The notes: generated by a model from the sequence alone, not told the origin. DNA of 64,000 bases from Acidobacteriota bacterium (GCA_016208485.1 JACQXY010000019.1:38103-102102); one strand, 5' to 3'. Counted from the first letter of the stretch, positions 50,750-60,405 are shown. Translations and numbers: made by a program.

Positions 50750-52843
50750 TCAGGCCGTCGCCTCGGCGAACTCCGCGCCGAGGTACGCCTCGACCACCCG
50801 CTGGTCGGCCTGAACCTCGGCCGGGGTGCCGTCGGCGATCTTGCGGCCGTAGTCGAGCACCGAGATCCGGTCCGACACTCCCATGACGAGGTCCATGTGG
50901 TGCTCGATCAGGAACACCGTGATCCCGGTTTCCTTGATGCGCTGGATGAGCCCCATGAGATCGTGCACCTCGGCCGGGTTGAGGCCGGCCGCCGGCTCGT
51001 CGAGGATGAGCAGGATCGGGTCGAGCGCTAGCGCGCGCGCGATCTCCAGGTAGCGCTGCGGCCCGTAGGGGAGCTGGCCGGCGAGCAGGCCGGCGTAGCG
51101 GTCCAGGCCGACGAACTGGAGCAGGCCGAGCGCGCGCGTGCGGATCTCAGCCTCCTCGCGGCGCGCGAGCGGGGTGCGCACCATGTTGCCGAGGAAGCCG
51201 GCGAGCGCGCGCACGTGCAGCCCTACCTCGACGTTCTGCAGCACCGTCATGCGCCGCCAGAGCTGGAGGTTCTGGAACGTGCGGCCCATGCCGCGCTCGA
51301 CGGTCACGAACGCAGGCTTGCCGTCGATGCGCTCGCCGGCGAAGCTCACCTCGCCCTCCTCCGGCTGGTAGACGCCGGTGACGACGTTGATGAACGTGGT
51401 CTTGCCCGAGCCGTTCGGCCCGATCAGGGAGTGGACGGTGCCCTTGCGAACCTGGATCGAGACCTTGTCGTTCGCGCGCAGCCCGCCGAAGATCTTCGAC
51501 ATCTCGCGGGTCTCGAGCACGATCTCGCCGGCGCGCGCGGCTTCGGCGCGCGGGCGCGGGAGCACGAGCGGCTCGGGGAGGCGCGGCAGGACCACCTCCT
51601 CGATCTTGCCCTTCTGACGGCGGGCGCGCCGGCGCTCCATCCGGTCCTTGAACACCCCCACCTGCCCGCTCGGGGCCGTGTAGACGGTGACGAGGGCGAG
51701 CAGGGCGAGGATGACGGTCTGGAGCTTCAGCAGGCCACTCGTGAGCGTTCGGATGATCTGGATCGTGACCGAGCCGAGGATCGGGCCGGCAAGCGTGCCG
51801 GTGCCTCCGACGATCATCATCACGACGTAGGTGAACGAGTCGCGGATGTGCACGGCAGGGACCTGCTCGGGAGAGATGTAAGCGACAACGAGCGTGGACA
51901 GCGCCCCGGCGAGCGACGCGTACGCGGCGCTGATCATGAAGGCCCCGACCTTCACCCGGTAGACCCGCACGCCGGAGGACTTCGCGGCGATCTCGCTCTC
52001 GCGGATCGCCATCATCGCGCGGCCCCACCGGGACTTCACGAGGTTGCGCGCGAGGAAGATGAGCGCGCCGAAGAGCACGACGGTGAACACGTAGAAGTCC
52101 ACGTCGGTGACGGCGCGACCGGTGAATGGGAACGTGAGGGGGTGCACCGGTGGGCGAGCGGGGTTGCCGACCGGCGTGGTGACGTCGGATATCCCCTGGA
52201 GGCCGTTGAAGATCCCCCTGAACAGCTCGCTCGCGAAGATGCGGAAGAAGATCGGCACGAACGCGAGGGTGACGATCGCGAGGTAGGCGCCCTTCACCCT
52301 CAGGGCCGGCAGGCCGAGGAGCGCGCCGACTCCCATCCCGATCAGGACGGCGAGGACCATCGCGAGCCAGGGGTTCCCGAGCAGGCCCCCGAAGCGCGTG
52401 GTCATGACCGCGGCGGTGTAGCCGCCGACGAGCACAAAGATCTTCTGGCCGAGGGAAAGCTGTCCGGTGTAGCCGGCGACGAGGTTCAGTCCCGTCACGA
52501 CGATCGCCGCCCACAGGATTACCTGAACGTCCCGGAAGCGGGAGGCGTCGAAGCCCGGCAGCACGTACGGCCAGGCGAGGAGGAGCACGAGGAGCGCCGT
52601 GAAGGCGATCCCCGCGGGGCTTGCGATCGCGCGCCAGCGCGCCTCGGGGCGCAGGGCCGCCGCTTGGGCCTCGTCGGCCGAGGGGTCGCGCGGCTTGCCG
52701 GCCTCGCGCGGGTCGACCAGGCGCCGGGCCACCGACGTCTGGCCGGTGCGCTGGATCCGCGCCCAGGCCCTCCGCGCTCGCCGCCGGTCGCGCTCGCGCG
52801 CGGCCTGCCGGCTCGCTTCGCGCAACATGTCGAGGAGGCTCAC
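50750..52843 (-). CDS. Fused LivM permease and LivG ATPase
   Basis: A 697-aa protein. Residues 1-85 form a basic cytoplasmic lead, and about 85-395 the LivM permease with GYTGQLSLGQ and LRVKGAYLAIVTLAF, typical of HAAT permeases. A linker rich in Arg/Lys follows. The LivG ATPase is at about 440-690 with Walker A GPNGSGKTTFIN, LQLWRRMTVLQNVEVG, a signature region LPYGPQRYLEIARAL and Walker B LLILDEPAAGLNP. LivM-LivG fusions occur but are less common than separate genes. The start is a GTG at 52843; an ATG at 52828 would shorten only the lead. Stop to livF: 11 bp. Confidence 0.9.
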   Translation of the reverse strand: MSLLDMLREASRQAARERDRRRARRAWARIQRTGQTSVARRLVDPREAGKPRDPSADEAQAAALRPEARWRAIASPAGIAFTALLVLLLAWPYVLPGFDASRFRDVQVILWAAIVVTGLNLVAGYTGQLSLGQKIFVLVGGYTAAVMTTRFGGLLGNPWLAMVLAVLIGMGVGALLGLPALRVKGAYLAIVTLAFVPIFFRIFASELFRGIFNGLQGISDVTTPVGNPARPPVHPLTFPFTGRAVTDVDFYVFTVVLFGALIFLARNLVKSRWGRAMMAIRESEIAAKSSGVRVYRVKVGAFMISAAYASLAGALSTLVVAYISPEQVPAVHIRDSFTYVVMMIVGGTGTLAGPILGSVTIQIIRTLTSGLLKLQTVILALLALVTVYTAPSGQVGVFKDRMERRRARRQKGKIEEVVLPRLPEPLVLPRPRAEAARAGEIVLETREMSKIFGGLRANDKVSIQVRKGTVHSLIGPNGSGKTTFINVVTGVYQPEEGEVSFAGERIDGKPAFVTVERGMGRTFQNLQLWRRMTVLQNVEVGLHVRALAGFLGNMVRTPLARREEAEIRTRALGLLQFVGLDRYAGLLAGQLPYGPQRYLEIARALALDPILLILDEPAAGLNPAEVHDLMGLIQRIKETGITVFLIEHHMDLVMGVSDRISVLDYGRKIADGTPAEVQADQRVVEAYLGAEFAEATA

Positions 52844-52847
52844 GCGC

Positions 52848-53732
52848 TCACACTTTCTCGATCAGGGCCTCACCGAGGATGCCGGTGGGCCGAAGGACGA
52901 GGATGAGGATCAGGGCGACGAACACGGCGGCCTCCGCCCACTCGCCGGCCCCGTAGGCGCGCGCGAGCTGCTCGACGACGCCGATCGTGAGGCCGCCGAC
53001 GAGCGCCCCGCGCGTCGAGCCGATGCCCCCCACGACGGCCGCCACGAAGGACTTGAGTCCGATCAGCGTTCCCATGTTGGAGGAGACGAAGATCAGCGGC
53101 CCGAGCAGCCAGCCGCCGATCCCGGCGAGCACGCCGGCGAGCCCGAACGAGTACAGGACCATGGCCGTGGTGTTGATCCCCAAGAGGCTCGCGGTCGCCT
53201 TGTCGTGCGCCGTCGCCCGTAGCGCGCGGCCGAGCTGGGTCCGGTCGTGCAGGATCTCCAGCCCGAGCGCCAGGCCGACCCCGACGATGAGGACGACGTA
53301 TTGCTTCGGCTCGATGTCGAGGATGGTCGTGCGGCCGAACACCGAGCGGAACGGTGTCGGCACCCGGTGCTGGTCCTCCCCGACGACGATCCGGAATCCC
53401 TCGACGAGCATCAGAGACATCGCGAGGGTCGTGAGGATCCAGCCGATATTGGTGTTCGGGTCGAACTTCCCGAGAGGGGCGAGCGCGAGCAGGTAGACGA
53501 CGAGCCCGGTCACCATCGCCCCGGCCGCGGCCATGATCAGGGCGACCGGCCACGGGAGGCCCAGGGTGACGGCGGTCCCGAAGTAGATGAACGACCCGAC
53601 CATCAGGATCTCGCCCTGCGCGAAGTTGATGGTCCGAGTGGTCATGTAGATGATCGAGAACGCGAGCGCGATGAGCACGTACACGCCCCCGTTCGTGAGG
53701 CCCGTGATCACCGACTGCAGCAGACGTGCCAT
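52848..53732 (-). CDS. livH: Liv-type ABC transporter permease LivH
   Basis: A 294-aa permease with about eight helices: GLTNGGVYVLIALAFSIIYM, RTINFAQGEILMVG, and the cytoplasmic loop RTQLGRALRATAHDKATASLLG that contacts the ATPase. The C-terminal helices end in RPTGILGEALIEKV. The ATG at 53732 is 11 bp after the substrate-binding protein stop. It complements the LivM half of the next protein. Confidence 0.9.
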   Translation of the reverse strand: MARLLQSVITGLTNGGVYVLIALAFSIIYMTTRTINFAQGEILMVGSFIYFGTAVTLGLPWPVALIMAAAGAMVTGLVVYLLALAPLGKFDPNTNIGWILTTLAMSLMLVEGFRIVVGEDQHRVPTPFRSVFGRTTILDIEPKQYVVLIVGVGLALGLEILHDRTQLGRALRATAHDKATASLLGINTTAMVLYSFGLAGVLAGIGGWLLGPLIFVSSNMGTLIGLKSFVAAVVGGIGSTRGALVGGLTIGVVEQLARAYGAGEWAEAAVFVALILILVLRPTGILGEALIEKV

Positions 53733-53743
53733 CCCATCCCCCG

Positions 53744-55444
53744 TCAGTGGATCTTGCACTCGTTCGTCAGGCGGAACCCGTACGGCGACTTCGGGTCGGG
53801 CCGCTTCGTGCACTGGGTGCCGTAGCCGCCCTTCAGCATGATGTCCCCGAACAGCTTCGGGTGCTTGCGCAGCAGGCCCTCCATGTTGAAGCGGGTGAAC
53901 TGGGTGGGTCCGATGTATCCCGGAGCGAGGAACTCCCGGAACTCGGTCCCGAGCTCGTACGGAGGGCTCGTGCGGGCGGCCTTGCCGCGCTCGAGCGTGA
54001 TCCCCACCATGTCGTCCTTCTCGATCGAGATGTGGCGGTCCTTCGTGAAGGAGTGAGGCGTGATCGAGGAGAAGTTCATGCCCTTCATCGTCTCGAGCGC
54101 GTTGATGACCCGGGCCGGCTCGGTCCCCTTGGCCTCCTCGAACGCTTTGGCGAACAGGAAGACCGCGTCGGCGGGGTTGTTCTCCCCGCCGGTCGGGGCG
54201 ACCCCGAAGCGCTTCTTGAACGCATCCACCCCGGCCCGGAACTGGGGGATGTAGCCGAGCCCGCCGAGGTACCAGTAGCTCATGGTCCCGGTGCGCGCGG
54301 CGTCCCCGGCGAGGATCGCGAAGGTGCGCTCGGCGGCGCCGCCCTCGAAGCCGATGATCTGAGGTCTCCACGGCGAGGCCCGCAGCGCGTTCGGCCGATC
54401 AACGTACACCGCGTCCAGGCGCTTGAGGTTCTCCAGGGCGTGGGCGGTGTCCCCGGCGATCCCCCACACCAGGAGCACCTGGCTCTTCGTGCCCCGCAGG
54501 CGGGTGAGCTGGGCGCTCATGTCCACGTCCCCGACGTTGTACTGCTCGGCCCCGGAGAGGTCCATGCCCTCCCGCGCGAGCGTCTCCCCGATGAGGCGCT
54601 TGCCCTGCGCGCCGACCGCGGTGTTGTCGCCGAGGTAGGCGAATCGCCGGTAGCCCCGGTCGCGGATCGCGTACTCCTGGAGCGACAGCTCGATCCCCCA
54701 TGAGTCGGGGGGGAACATCTGGAAGAGCTGGCGGTAGTCGGTCTTCGGCCAGAGCTGGCCGACCGAGTAGAGGTCGCCGTAGGCCGCGATCGAAGGGATG
54801 TTGAACTGCTGCACGAGCTTCTTGCAAGCGTAGATGTCGTCGTAGAGGCCGGCGAAGATCAGGCCCTTGATGTCGTAGCGGGTGATCATCTCCTGCACGG
54901 CGGAGACCGCGACCTGGGCGGAGAGGTTGTCGTCGCGCTTGATCAGGTTGATCTTCTTCCCGCCGAGGATGCCGCCGGCGGTCTGCGCCTGGTAGACATC
55001 GAACCGCGGGAAGCCCTCGGGGGTGAACGCGTTTGCCCCCGGCAGGCCGTGCCGGTTGATCTGCTCCCTCGCGAGGTCGCCGCCGTGGTCGACGAGCTTG
55101 CCGACGAAGGCGCCGACCCCGGAGTAGATCGAGATCACGCCGATGTTGATCGCGGCACTGCCTCCGGCGCCGCCCTCTACGTCGAATCCCGGGCGCCCGG
55201 ACCTCGAGAGCGCCGTGCGCCCGCAGGAGGCGAGGAAGGCCGGATAGAGCCAGGCGCTCGCGGCCGCTCCCGCGCCGAGCTTGCGCGCGAGGTCGAGGAA
55301 GCGGCGCCGGTTGATCGGGGTGTCCCACCCCTGCTCGGTCCGCTCCTCCATCTCCTCGTCGTGCCGGCGACGCTTCCACGCCGCGCCGGGTCGCGTCGAG
55401 GGGAGTTCGAATGAAGGGATCGGATCGAGTGGCTCTTCGCCCAT
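53744..55444 (-). CDS. Substrate-binding lipoprotein of the Liv transporter with Tat-type signal
   Basis: A 566-aa solute-binding protein. About 40 residues precede the twin-Arg motif NRRRFLDLARKLGAG, which leads into a hydrophobic stretch and the lipobox FLASC (about residue 75). This suggests folded export by Tat and lipid anchoring. The type I periplasmic-binding fold follows, with IGVISIYSGVGAFVGKLVDHG. The ATG at 55444 is 8 bases after AGGAGG. A GTG at 55453 overlaps the previous stop but is too close to the Shine-Dalgarno. It should feed LivH/LivM encoded next. Confidence 0.85.
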   Translation of the reverse strand: MGEEPLDPIPSFELPSTRPGAAWKRRRHDEEMEERTEQGWDTPINRRRFLDLARKLGAGAAASAWLYPAFLASCGRTALSRSGRPGFDVEGGAGGSAAINIGVISIYSGVGAFVGKLVDHGGDLAREQINRHGLPGANAFTPEGFPRFDVYQAQTAGGILGGKKINLIKRDDNLSAQVAVSAVQEMITRYDIKGLIFAGLYDDIYACKKLVQQFNIPSIAAYGDLYSVGQLWPKTDYRQLFQMFPPDSWGIELSLQEYAIRDRGYRRFAYLGDNTAVGAQGKRLIGETLAREGMDLSGAEQYNVGDVDMSAQLTRLRGTKSQVLLVWGIAGDTAHALENLKRLDAVYVDRPNALRASPWRPQIIGFEGGAAERTFAILAGDAARTGTMSYWYLGGLGYIPQFRAGVDAFKKRFGVAPTGGENNPADAVFLFAKAFEEAKGTEPARVINALETMKGMNFSSITPHSFTKDRHISIEKDDMVGITLERGKAARTSPPYELGTEFREFLAPGYIGPTQFTRFNMEGLLRKHPKLFGDIMLKGGYGTQCTKRPDPKSPYGFRLTNECKIH

Positions 55445-55449
55445 CCGGC

Positions 55450-55749
55450 TCACCTCCTGCCTTTGGTCGCCGGGGCCGGAGACGCGGTCGCCGCTCTCAT
55501 CTGGCCGTACAGGTCCTCCATCTGGCCGGCCAGGTCTCCGAGCGGGTTCGCGACCGGGGGTGTTCGCTCCTCGATCTGCGGCGGGGCGACCGGGATGCCC
55601 GACAGGTCGCGCAGCTCGACGCTCCCGAACGGCCCCCCGGGGCGCCCGGCGATCCGGAGAGATCCCCAGCTCAGCGTGACGAGCACGCCGGCGACGAGCG
55701 CCGCGCGCCGACGCACAACCGGGTCGGCCATCCGGTGGGCCGGGCTCAC
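55450..55749 (-). CDS. Small membrane protein of the Liv/PQQ operon
   Basis: A 99-aa protein with one N-terminal helix (AALVAGVLVTLSWGSL) and a Pro/Gly-rich extracytoplasmic tail ending in LAGQMEDLYGQMRAA. The GTG at 55749 overlaps the stop of the sortase-like gene by 4 bp. Unknown family; its fixed place in the operon implies a role in the complex. Confidence 0.6.
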   Translation of the reverse strand: MSPAHRMADPVVRRRAALVAGVLVTLSWGSLRIAGRPGGPFGSVELRDLSGIPVAPPQIEERTPPVANPLGDLAGQMEDLYGQMRAATASPAPATKGRR

Positions 55750-56354
55750 GACGGCTCCTCCGCGCGCACGACGATTCGGTCCGGGCCGCCCCAGCGCCGG
55801 GCGCTGGCGAAGAGCACGAGGGCCCGGGATTCGGATTGCGGGGCGAGATCGAGCCGGTCCGCCGGCACGACGTCCACCGAGGAAACGACGAAGGAGACCG
55901 CGCCGGCGAGGGTCTGCATCTCGATCCGGTCGCCCGGCGAGAGCCGGTCGAGATCGGCGAAGAAGCCTCCGAAGCCCAGGCGGTTCGCCGAGATCACGGC
56001 CACGCCTTGAGATCCCGGCAGGGGAGTCCCGCCGAGGTGGGCGGGTCCGCGGCGCATGAGCGCGGGGGTGGCTCCCTCCACGACGATGGCGTCGAGCCCG
56101 ATTGCCGGGACGACGATCCGCGCCACCGGACGTCCGGCCACCGTCGCGCGCTCGGCAAGCGCGACCGGATCGAGAGCGCCGCCCGAGACCACTTGCGCCC
56201 AGTCGCGCTCCAGCCAGCGCTGCGCGAGCGAGGCCTGGACGTTGCCGGCGACGAACGCGACGAGGAGCGCGGCCGGCAGGACGGCCGGCGCGAGCCACCG
56301 GGGCGGGAGGCGGCGCCGGCGCGGCGCGCGCAGCACGACGGCGGAGGCGCTCAC
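55746..56354 (-). CDS. Catalytically degenerate sortase homologue
   Basis: A 202-aa membrane protein: one transmembrane helix (about 20-38) and a class E-like sortase domain with ARIVVPAIGLDAIVVEGAT, HLGGTPLPGSQGVAVIS, and LSPGDRIEMQTLAG. Aligned with the sortase at 48.9 kb, the catalytic His is Asn124 (SANRLGFGG) and the Cys is Ser184 (LVLFASARRW); the Arg (PDRIVVRA) is kept. It cannot act as a normal transpeptidase and may bind a peptide or scaffold the assembly. The GTG at 56354 overlaps the beta-propeller stop by 4 bp. Confidence 0.8.
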   Translation of the reverse strand: MSASAVVLRAPRRRRLPPRWLAPAVLPAALLVAFVAGNVQASLAQRWLERDWAQVVSGGALDPVALAERATVAGRPVARIVVPAIGLDAIVVEGATPALMRRGPAHLGGTPLPGSQGVAVISANRLGFGGFFADLDRLSPGDRIEMQTLAGAVSFVVSSVDVVPADRLDLAPQSESRALVLFASARRWGGPDRIVVRAEEPS

Positions 56355-58480
56355 TCGCTTCCCTCCTCGATCTCGGCGAGCAAGTCCTCGCGGCGGCGAA
56401 CCCACCACCAGGCCGCCGCGGCGCCGAGCGCGAGCGAGGAGGCCGTCGCCACTCCCGCGGCCTTCGGGAAGCGGTAGCCGGCCGGGGGGACCTGGTTCTT
56501 GTACCAGTCGTCGGTGGTCCAGACCCGGTCGAAGGCGCCGAGCCGCTGCTTCAGCTCCGGGAGGAACGGCACCGCGCCGGAGCCGAGGATGACGAGGTTG
56601 CGCACGGTCTTCACCCGGCGCTGGAGGTTGAACGCGTAGATCGAGCCGTCGTTCGCGGCGATGTAGAGGTGACCGCCGAGGAGCGCGGCCGAGCTGAAGA
56701 CTTTGTCGTCGAGGTCGGCGAAGGGGGTCTTGTGCGCTTCCCCGAACGGCGGGTAGCGAAACGTGTCGTTCCACTTGATCTCGTGCTCCCAGATCTTCTT
56801 CGCGGCGCGGGGGTCGCGGACGTCGAAGGCGTTGATCTTGTTGTCCCAGCTCGGCACGTACAGAACGTCGCCGCCGAGCACGGTGCCGCCGAGCGCCATC
56901 TGGTTGTAGTCCCACGGCCCGCCGATCCCGCGCCGGGTGTACTGGGTGGCCTGATCGCGGTTCGGGCTGACGCCGAACCGAGCGATGAAGCAGGGCTCGG
57001 CCTCCGGAGTCGAGGTCGTCGGGTTGTCCGGGTCCACCGCGCCCTCGGGGCGGAGCGAGGTGTACCCCGGCGGGCACGACGCCGACTGGTGATCCTCGTT
57101 CGGGGCCTCGTCTGGGATTCCGAGCACGTACACGTGGCCGTCCTGATCCGCCGCGTAGAGCAGCCGCCTCTTCGGGTCGAAGACCATCGGGGCCCCTACG
57201 ACCGCTTGCGTGATGAACCCCTGCTCGACGTGCGGGGTGACGATCGGCAGCGTCCCGGCCTCCTCGAGCGGCAGCGGGGCGTTGTACTGGCGTCTCCACT
57301 CGACGCGGTGCGTCCTCCAGTCGAAACGGATGATCCGGGAGTCGAGCGTGGTCACGATGTAGTCGCCGGAGGACGGGTCGGCGAGCCCGACCGCGATGTC
57401 GCAGTTGAAGCCGGCGGAGACGCAGAAGTCGTTCGTCCCGTCGACCCGGTCGAACACCGGTCCCACGTCGCCGCCCTGGGTGCTGTCCTTGCCGGTGGAC
57501 GGGTCGAGGAACCGCACGTGCCCGTCGGCGCCGGTGACTTGGACCTCTCCGTGCTGGCAGCCGGGTCCCGGCACGGCCTCGAAGCGCCGGGTGGACATCC
57601 CGGCGGAGCTGTTCGCCGGGTTGAGCGCGCCGCCGACCCGGTACTCCGGCCAGACCAGCTCGCCAGGCCACTCCGGGCCGTCGGCCATCTTCTTCCACGA
57701 GAGCTTGCCGGTGCGCGCGTCGATCGCGTAGGTCCAGCCGGCGAGCGACATCACGATGATCTTCCCCTCGCAGATCGCCGTGCGGCCGTGGATCTTCGGG
57801 TAGACGGCCATCGGGTGCACCGGGCCGAAGTCGCTCCGGTTTCGAAGCCAGCTCTCCGGTCGGTACGGCGAGTCCAGCTCCTCCGACTCGTTCTTCGGGT
57901 TCGTGCGCGCACTCGTGTCTTGGTAGCCGTCGGTGGCCTGGAACGACCAGATCTTCCGCCCGGTCTTCGCGTTCAGCGCGTACACCCAACCGTTCGCGAA
58001 GCTCGTGTAGACGACCCCGTTCTTCACGGTGGGAGCGTTGTTTCCGGGGTAGGAGGTCCCGTAGGAGTCCGTGCGCGGGTCGGGCGCGAAGCGCCAGACC
58101 GGGAGGCCGGTCTTCGCGTTGAGCGCGAGGAACGAGTTCGTCGCCCCGCCCCCGGTGTAGACGATGCCGTCCACGACCGCGATGCCGGACATCAGGAAGA
58201 TCCCCGACGGCAGGTCCGAGATCTTGGTCACCCACTCGAGCCAGGGGCCGTCGGAGTCCCCGGTGCCGAGGTGCCCGCCCCCGATGAACGGAGGCCGCTT
58301 CTCGGTCGGGGCGTACGCGGTGAGGAAGTCGTCGCCGCTGGTGCCGTTCTCCCAACGGGTCGCGGAGTTGGGGACCCATTCCCCGCGAGAGCGCGCCGTC
58401 GCGGCCCCCGGGAGCGCCGCCACCAGCAGAGAGGCGATGATCGCCGCCGCCGCGCTCCGCCGCGCCGTCCGTGTCGTCAT
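56351..58480 (-). CDS. Secreted PQQ-type beta-propeller protein with C-terminal membrane anchor
   Basis: A 709-aa exported protein. The signal peptide is residues 1-28. Repeated propeller blades carry W motifs such as FLALNAKTGLPVWRF, VYALNAKTGRKIWSF, TYAIDARTGKLSWKK and INAFDVRDPRAAKKIWEHE, as in quinoprotein dehydrogenases and BamB-like proteins. Several Cys (CQHGEVQV, FCVSAGFNCDI) could form disulfides. The C-terminal helix SSLALGAAAAWWWV followed by RRRED anchors it outside the cell. Whether it binds PQQ is unknown: the vicinal Cys pair and Asp of dehydrogenases were not identified. AGAAGG precedes the ATG. Confidence 0.8.
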   Translation of the reverse strand: MTTRTARRSAAAAIIASLLVAALPGAATARSRGEWVPNSATRWENGTSGDDFLTAYAPTEKRPPFIGGGHLGTGDSDGPWLEWVTKISDLPSGIFLMSGIAVVDGIVYTGGGATNSFLALNAKTGLPVWRFAPDPRTDSYGTSYPGNNAPTVKNGVVYTSFANGWVYALNAKTGRKIWSFQATDGYQDTSARTNPKNESEELDSPYRPESWLRNRSDFGPVHPMAVYPKIHGRTAICEGKIIVMSLAGWTYAIDARTGKLSWKKMADGPEWPGELVWPEYRVGGALNPANSSAGMSTRRFEAVPGPGCQHGEVQVTGADGHVRFLDPSTGKDSTQGGDVGPVFDRVDGTNDFCVSAGFNCDIAVGLADPSSGDYIVTTLDSRIIRFDWRTHRVEWRRQYNAPLPLEEAGTLPIVTPHVEQGFITQAVVGAPMVFDPKRRLLYAADQDGHVYVLGIPDEAPNEDHQSASCPPGYTSLRPEGAVDPDNPTTSTPEAEPCFIARFGVSPNRDQATQYTRRGIGGPWDYNQMALGGTVLGGDVLYVPSWDNKINAFDVRDPRAAKKIWEHEIKWNDTFRYPPFGEAHKTPFADLDDKVFSSAALLGGHLYIAANDGSIYAFNLQRRVKTVRNLVILGSGAVPFLPELKQRLGAFDRVWTTDDWYKNQVPPAGYRFPKAAGVATASSLALGAAAAWWWVRRREDLLAEIEEGSE

Positions 58481-58483
58481 GGC

Positions 58484-59722
58484 CTACACCTTCTCCGTCA
58501 GGAAGCGGTACCGCTCGGGCAGGTCGAGGGAGTCCGGCAGGACCGTGAAGAACCCGCCGCCGGTGTCCACCTCCGGCGCGAAGTCCCCGCCGGGGGAGTC
58601 CTGGTTCTTGGTGAACGCGAGCACCGCCAGGTCGTCCGGGTCGATTCCCTCGTGGCGGTCGACCCCGAAGGAAACCGGCACCCCGGCTGCCTCGAAGTCC
58701 TCCAGCCCCTCGAGGCCGGAGATGAGGTCGTCGGGCGCCGTGCCCCGCGCGCGCGCCGCGCGGGCGAGCGCGAGGATGGCGTCGTACACCGAGGCCGCCT
58801 GTACCGGCGCGAAGGCGCTGTTCGCAGCCTGGAACTCGGAGTAGAAGCTCTTGATCCGATCGAGGTCGAACCAAGGCCCGGCCCAGGTGCCGACCGAGAG
58901 CATGCCGTCGCGGAAGGCGACCGGGGTGACCTGGGCGCTCGCGTTCTTCGCGAACGTCGCGGTGGCGAGGTTGCCCGAGAGGGCGATCTGGTAGGACTGG
59001 CCCATGCGGTGCGCCTCGACCACGATCCGCGCCGCCTCCGTGGGGGAGTCCGCCCAGACCACGAGCGCCTGCGCCTCGCGCTGGCCGGCCTCCATGACCG
59101 GGGTGTGGATGTCGCCGCCGGGGGTGAAGCTGCGGGAAACGACGGGGGTGATCCCGGCCCGCGCGAAGGCCGCCGCGAGATCGGTCGCCCCCCGCTCGCC
59201 GAACGCCGTGGTGTCGGTGAGGACGGCGACTTTGGAGTACTTGCGCGTGCCGGCCAGGTAGGTCGCGATGCGCGTAGCCTCCAGCTCGTCGGTAGGCGCG
59301 ACCCGGAAGACGTTCCGCCGTCCTTCCAGGATCCCGTCGGTCGTGATCAGCGCGTGCACGACCGGGCGGTCCCCGACGGCGTCGAGCTGGGGCGCCACGT
59401 CCCCGTCGTCGGTCGCCACCACGATCGCGTCGCTCTTGGCGGCGAGGGCCTTCGCGGCCGCCGGGATGGTTCCGATCTCGCCGGCGTAGTCGGCCTCGAG
59501 GATCTCGATCTTCACGCCCGCCGCGGCTGCGGACTTCGCGGCGATCGTCGCGGCCCCGAGCGCCGCCGAGGCGAAGTCGCCGCCCCGGCCGGCCGTCGTA
59601 TAGAGGAGGCCGATCTTGAGTGCGACCTCCCCCTTCGTGCGCGCGCCGGTGGCCGGAGCGGTGCAGGCCGAGAGGGCGGCCGCCACGGCCACCGCGGTGG
59701 TGAGGGCCCGCACCGTCCTCAT
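58484..59722 (-). CDS. Second substrate-binding lipoprotein (Liv/amide type)
   Basis: A 412-aa lipoprotein with the lipobox ALSAC (about residue 20). The type I periplasmic-binding fold is VALKIGLLYTTAGRGGDFAS, then KSDAIVVATDDGDV, SKVAVLTDTTAFGERG, and SVYDAILALARAARA. It differs strongly from the Tat-type protein in the same operon, so the importer may use two receptors. The ATG overlaps the upstream stop by 4 bp; the PQQ gene starts 3 bp after its end. Confidence 0.85.
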   Translation of the reverse strand: MRTVRALTTAVAVAAALSACTAPATGARTKGEVALKIGLLYTTAGRGGDFASAALGAATIAAKSAAAAGVKIEILEADYAGEIGTIPAAAKALAAKSDAIVVATDDGDVAPQLDAVGDRPVVHALITTDGILEGRRNVFRVAPTDELEATRIATYLAGTRKYSKVAVLTDTTAFGERGATDLAAAFARAGITPVVSRSFTPGGDIHTPVMEAGQREAQALVVWADSPTEAARIVVEAHRMGQSYQIALSGNLATATFAKNASAQVTPVAFRDGMLSVGTWAGPWFDLDRIKSFYSEFQAANSAFAPVQAASVYDAILALARAARARGTAPDDLISGLEGLEDFEAAGVPVSFGVDRHEGIDPDDLAVLAFTKNQDSPGGDFAPEVDTGGGFFTVLPDSLDLPERYRFLTEKV

Positions 59723-60405
59723 GTCGTGCTCACCAGGAACGACAGCTTCCAGCTCCGCACGGTCTTCGCCACGGCCGTGTCCGGGACCGCGTACGTGAAG
59801 ATCCCGACGTTGCCGGCGAAGTAGTAGAGCCTGAACCCGTGGGTGCGCTGGCCGAGTTCCCCGGGGGGCGCGGCGGGATCGTTCGGGAGCGACGGAGGGT
59901 TCAGGCCGAGCCGGGTCGGGAAGTGCGTGACCGGTTGGGTCTCCGACCACACGATGATGCCGCTTGCGTCGAGGAAGTCGGCGCGCGCCTTGAGGTTGCG
60001 GACCGGCTCCGGCCCCTCGTTCACGACCGGGACCACGAGGTAGAACATCCCGATGTCTGGGTTGACGCCCCAGATCGGCATGGTGACCAGTCCGGGGCCC
60101 TTGCCCGAGCGGAACCCCGTGAACTTCAGCGCTTCGCGCGCGACCTTGGACAACGTCGCGATCGAGATCTTGGTGACGTGCAGCCCGGGCGGCGCCGCCT
60201 CTGCCACCGCGGCGAGCTGCTCTCCGCCGAGCTCGGTCGCCCCCGATGCCGATCCCCCGAACTCCGGCTCGCCGAGCAGCGGGACCTGGCCTTCGGCCGG
60301 GAGCGCCATCCGGGGTCCGGCGACGCGCGCCGGGGTCCCCCCGCACGCGCCGAGCAGCAACGCGCCGAGCAGCGGCGCGAGCGCGCGGAGCCGGCGCGCG
60401 GTCAT
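59719..60405 (-). CDS. Lipoprotein of unknown function
   Basis: A 228-aa protein with a lipobox LLGACGG (about residue 20) and a beta-rich domain (about 70-228). This includes MFYLVVPVVNEGPEPVRNLK, an immunoglobulin-like strand pair of the type found in protein-protein contact domains, and FRLYYFAGNVGIFTYAVPD. GGAGG lies just before the ATG at 60405. Overlaps both neighbours by 4 bp. No family recognised. Confidence 0.7.
   Translation of the reverse strand: MTARRLRALAPLLGALLLGACGGTPARVAGPRMALPAEGQVPLLGEPEFGGSASGATELGGEQLAAVAEAAPPGLHVTKISIATLSKVAREALKFTGFRSGKGPGLVTMPIWGVNPDIGMFYLVVPVVNEGPEPVRNLKARADFLDASGIIVWSETQPVTHFPTRLGLNPPSLPNDPAAPPGELGQRTHGFRLYYFAGNVGIFTYAVPDTAVAKTVRSWKLSFLVSTT

Noticed and set aside
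56102..59824. A 1240-aa plus-strand open frame opposite the PQQ and binding-protein genes
   Set aside because: Shadow frame with Arg/Gly/Val-rich sequence and no domains; the opposite strand has continuous gene order and ribosome-binding sites.
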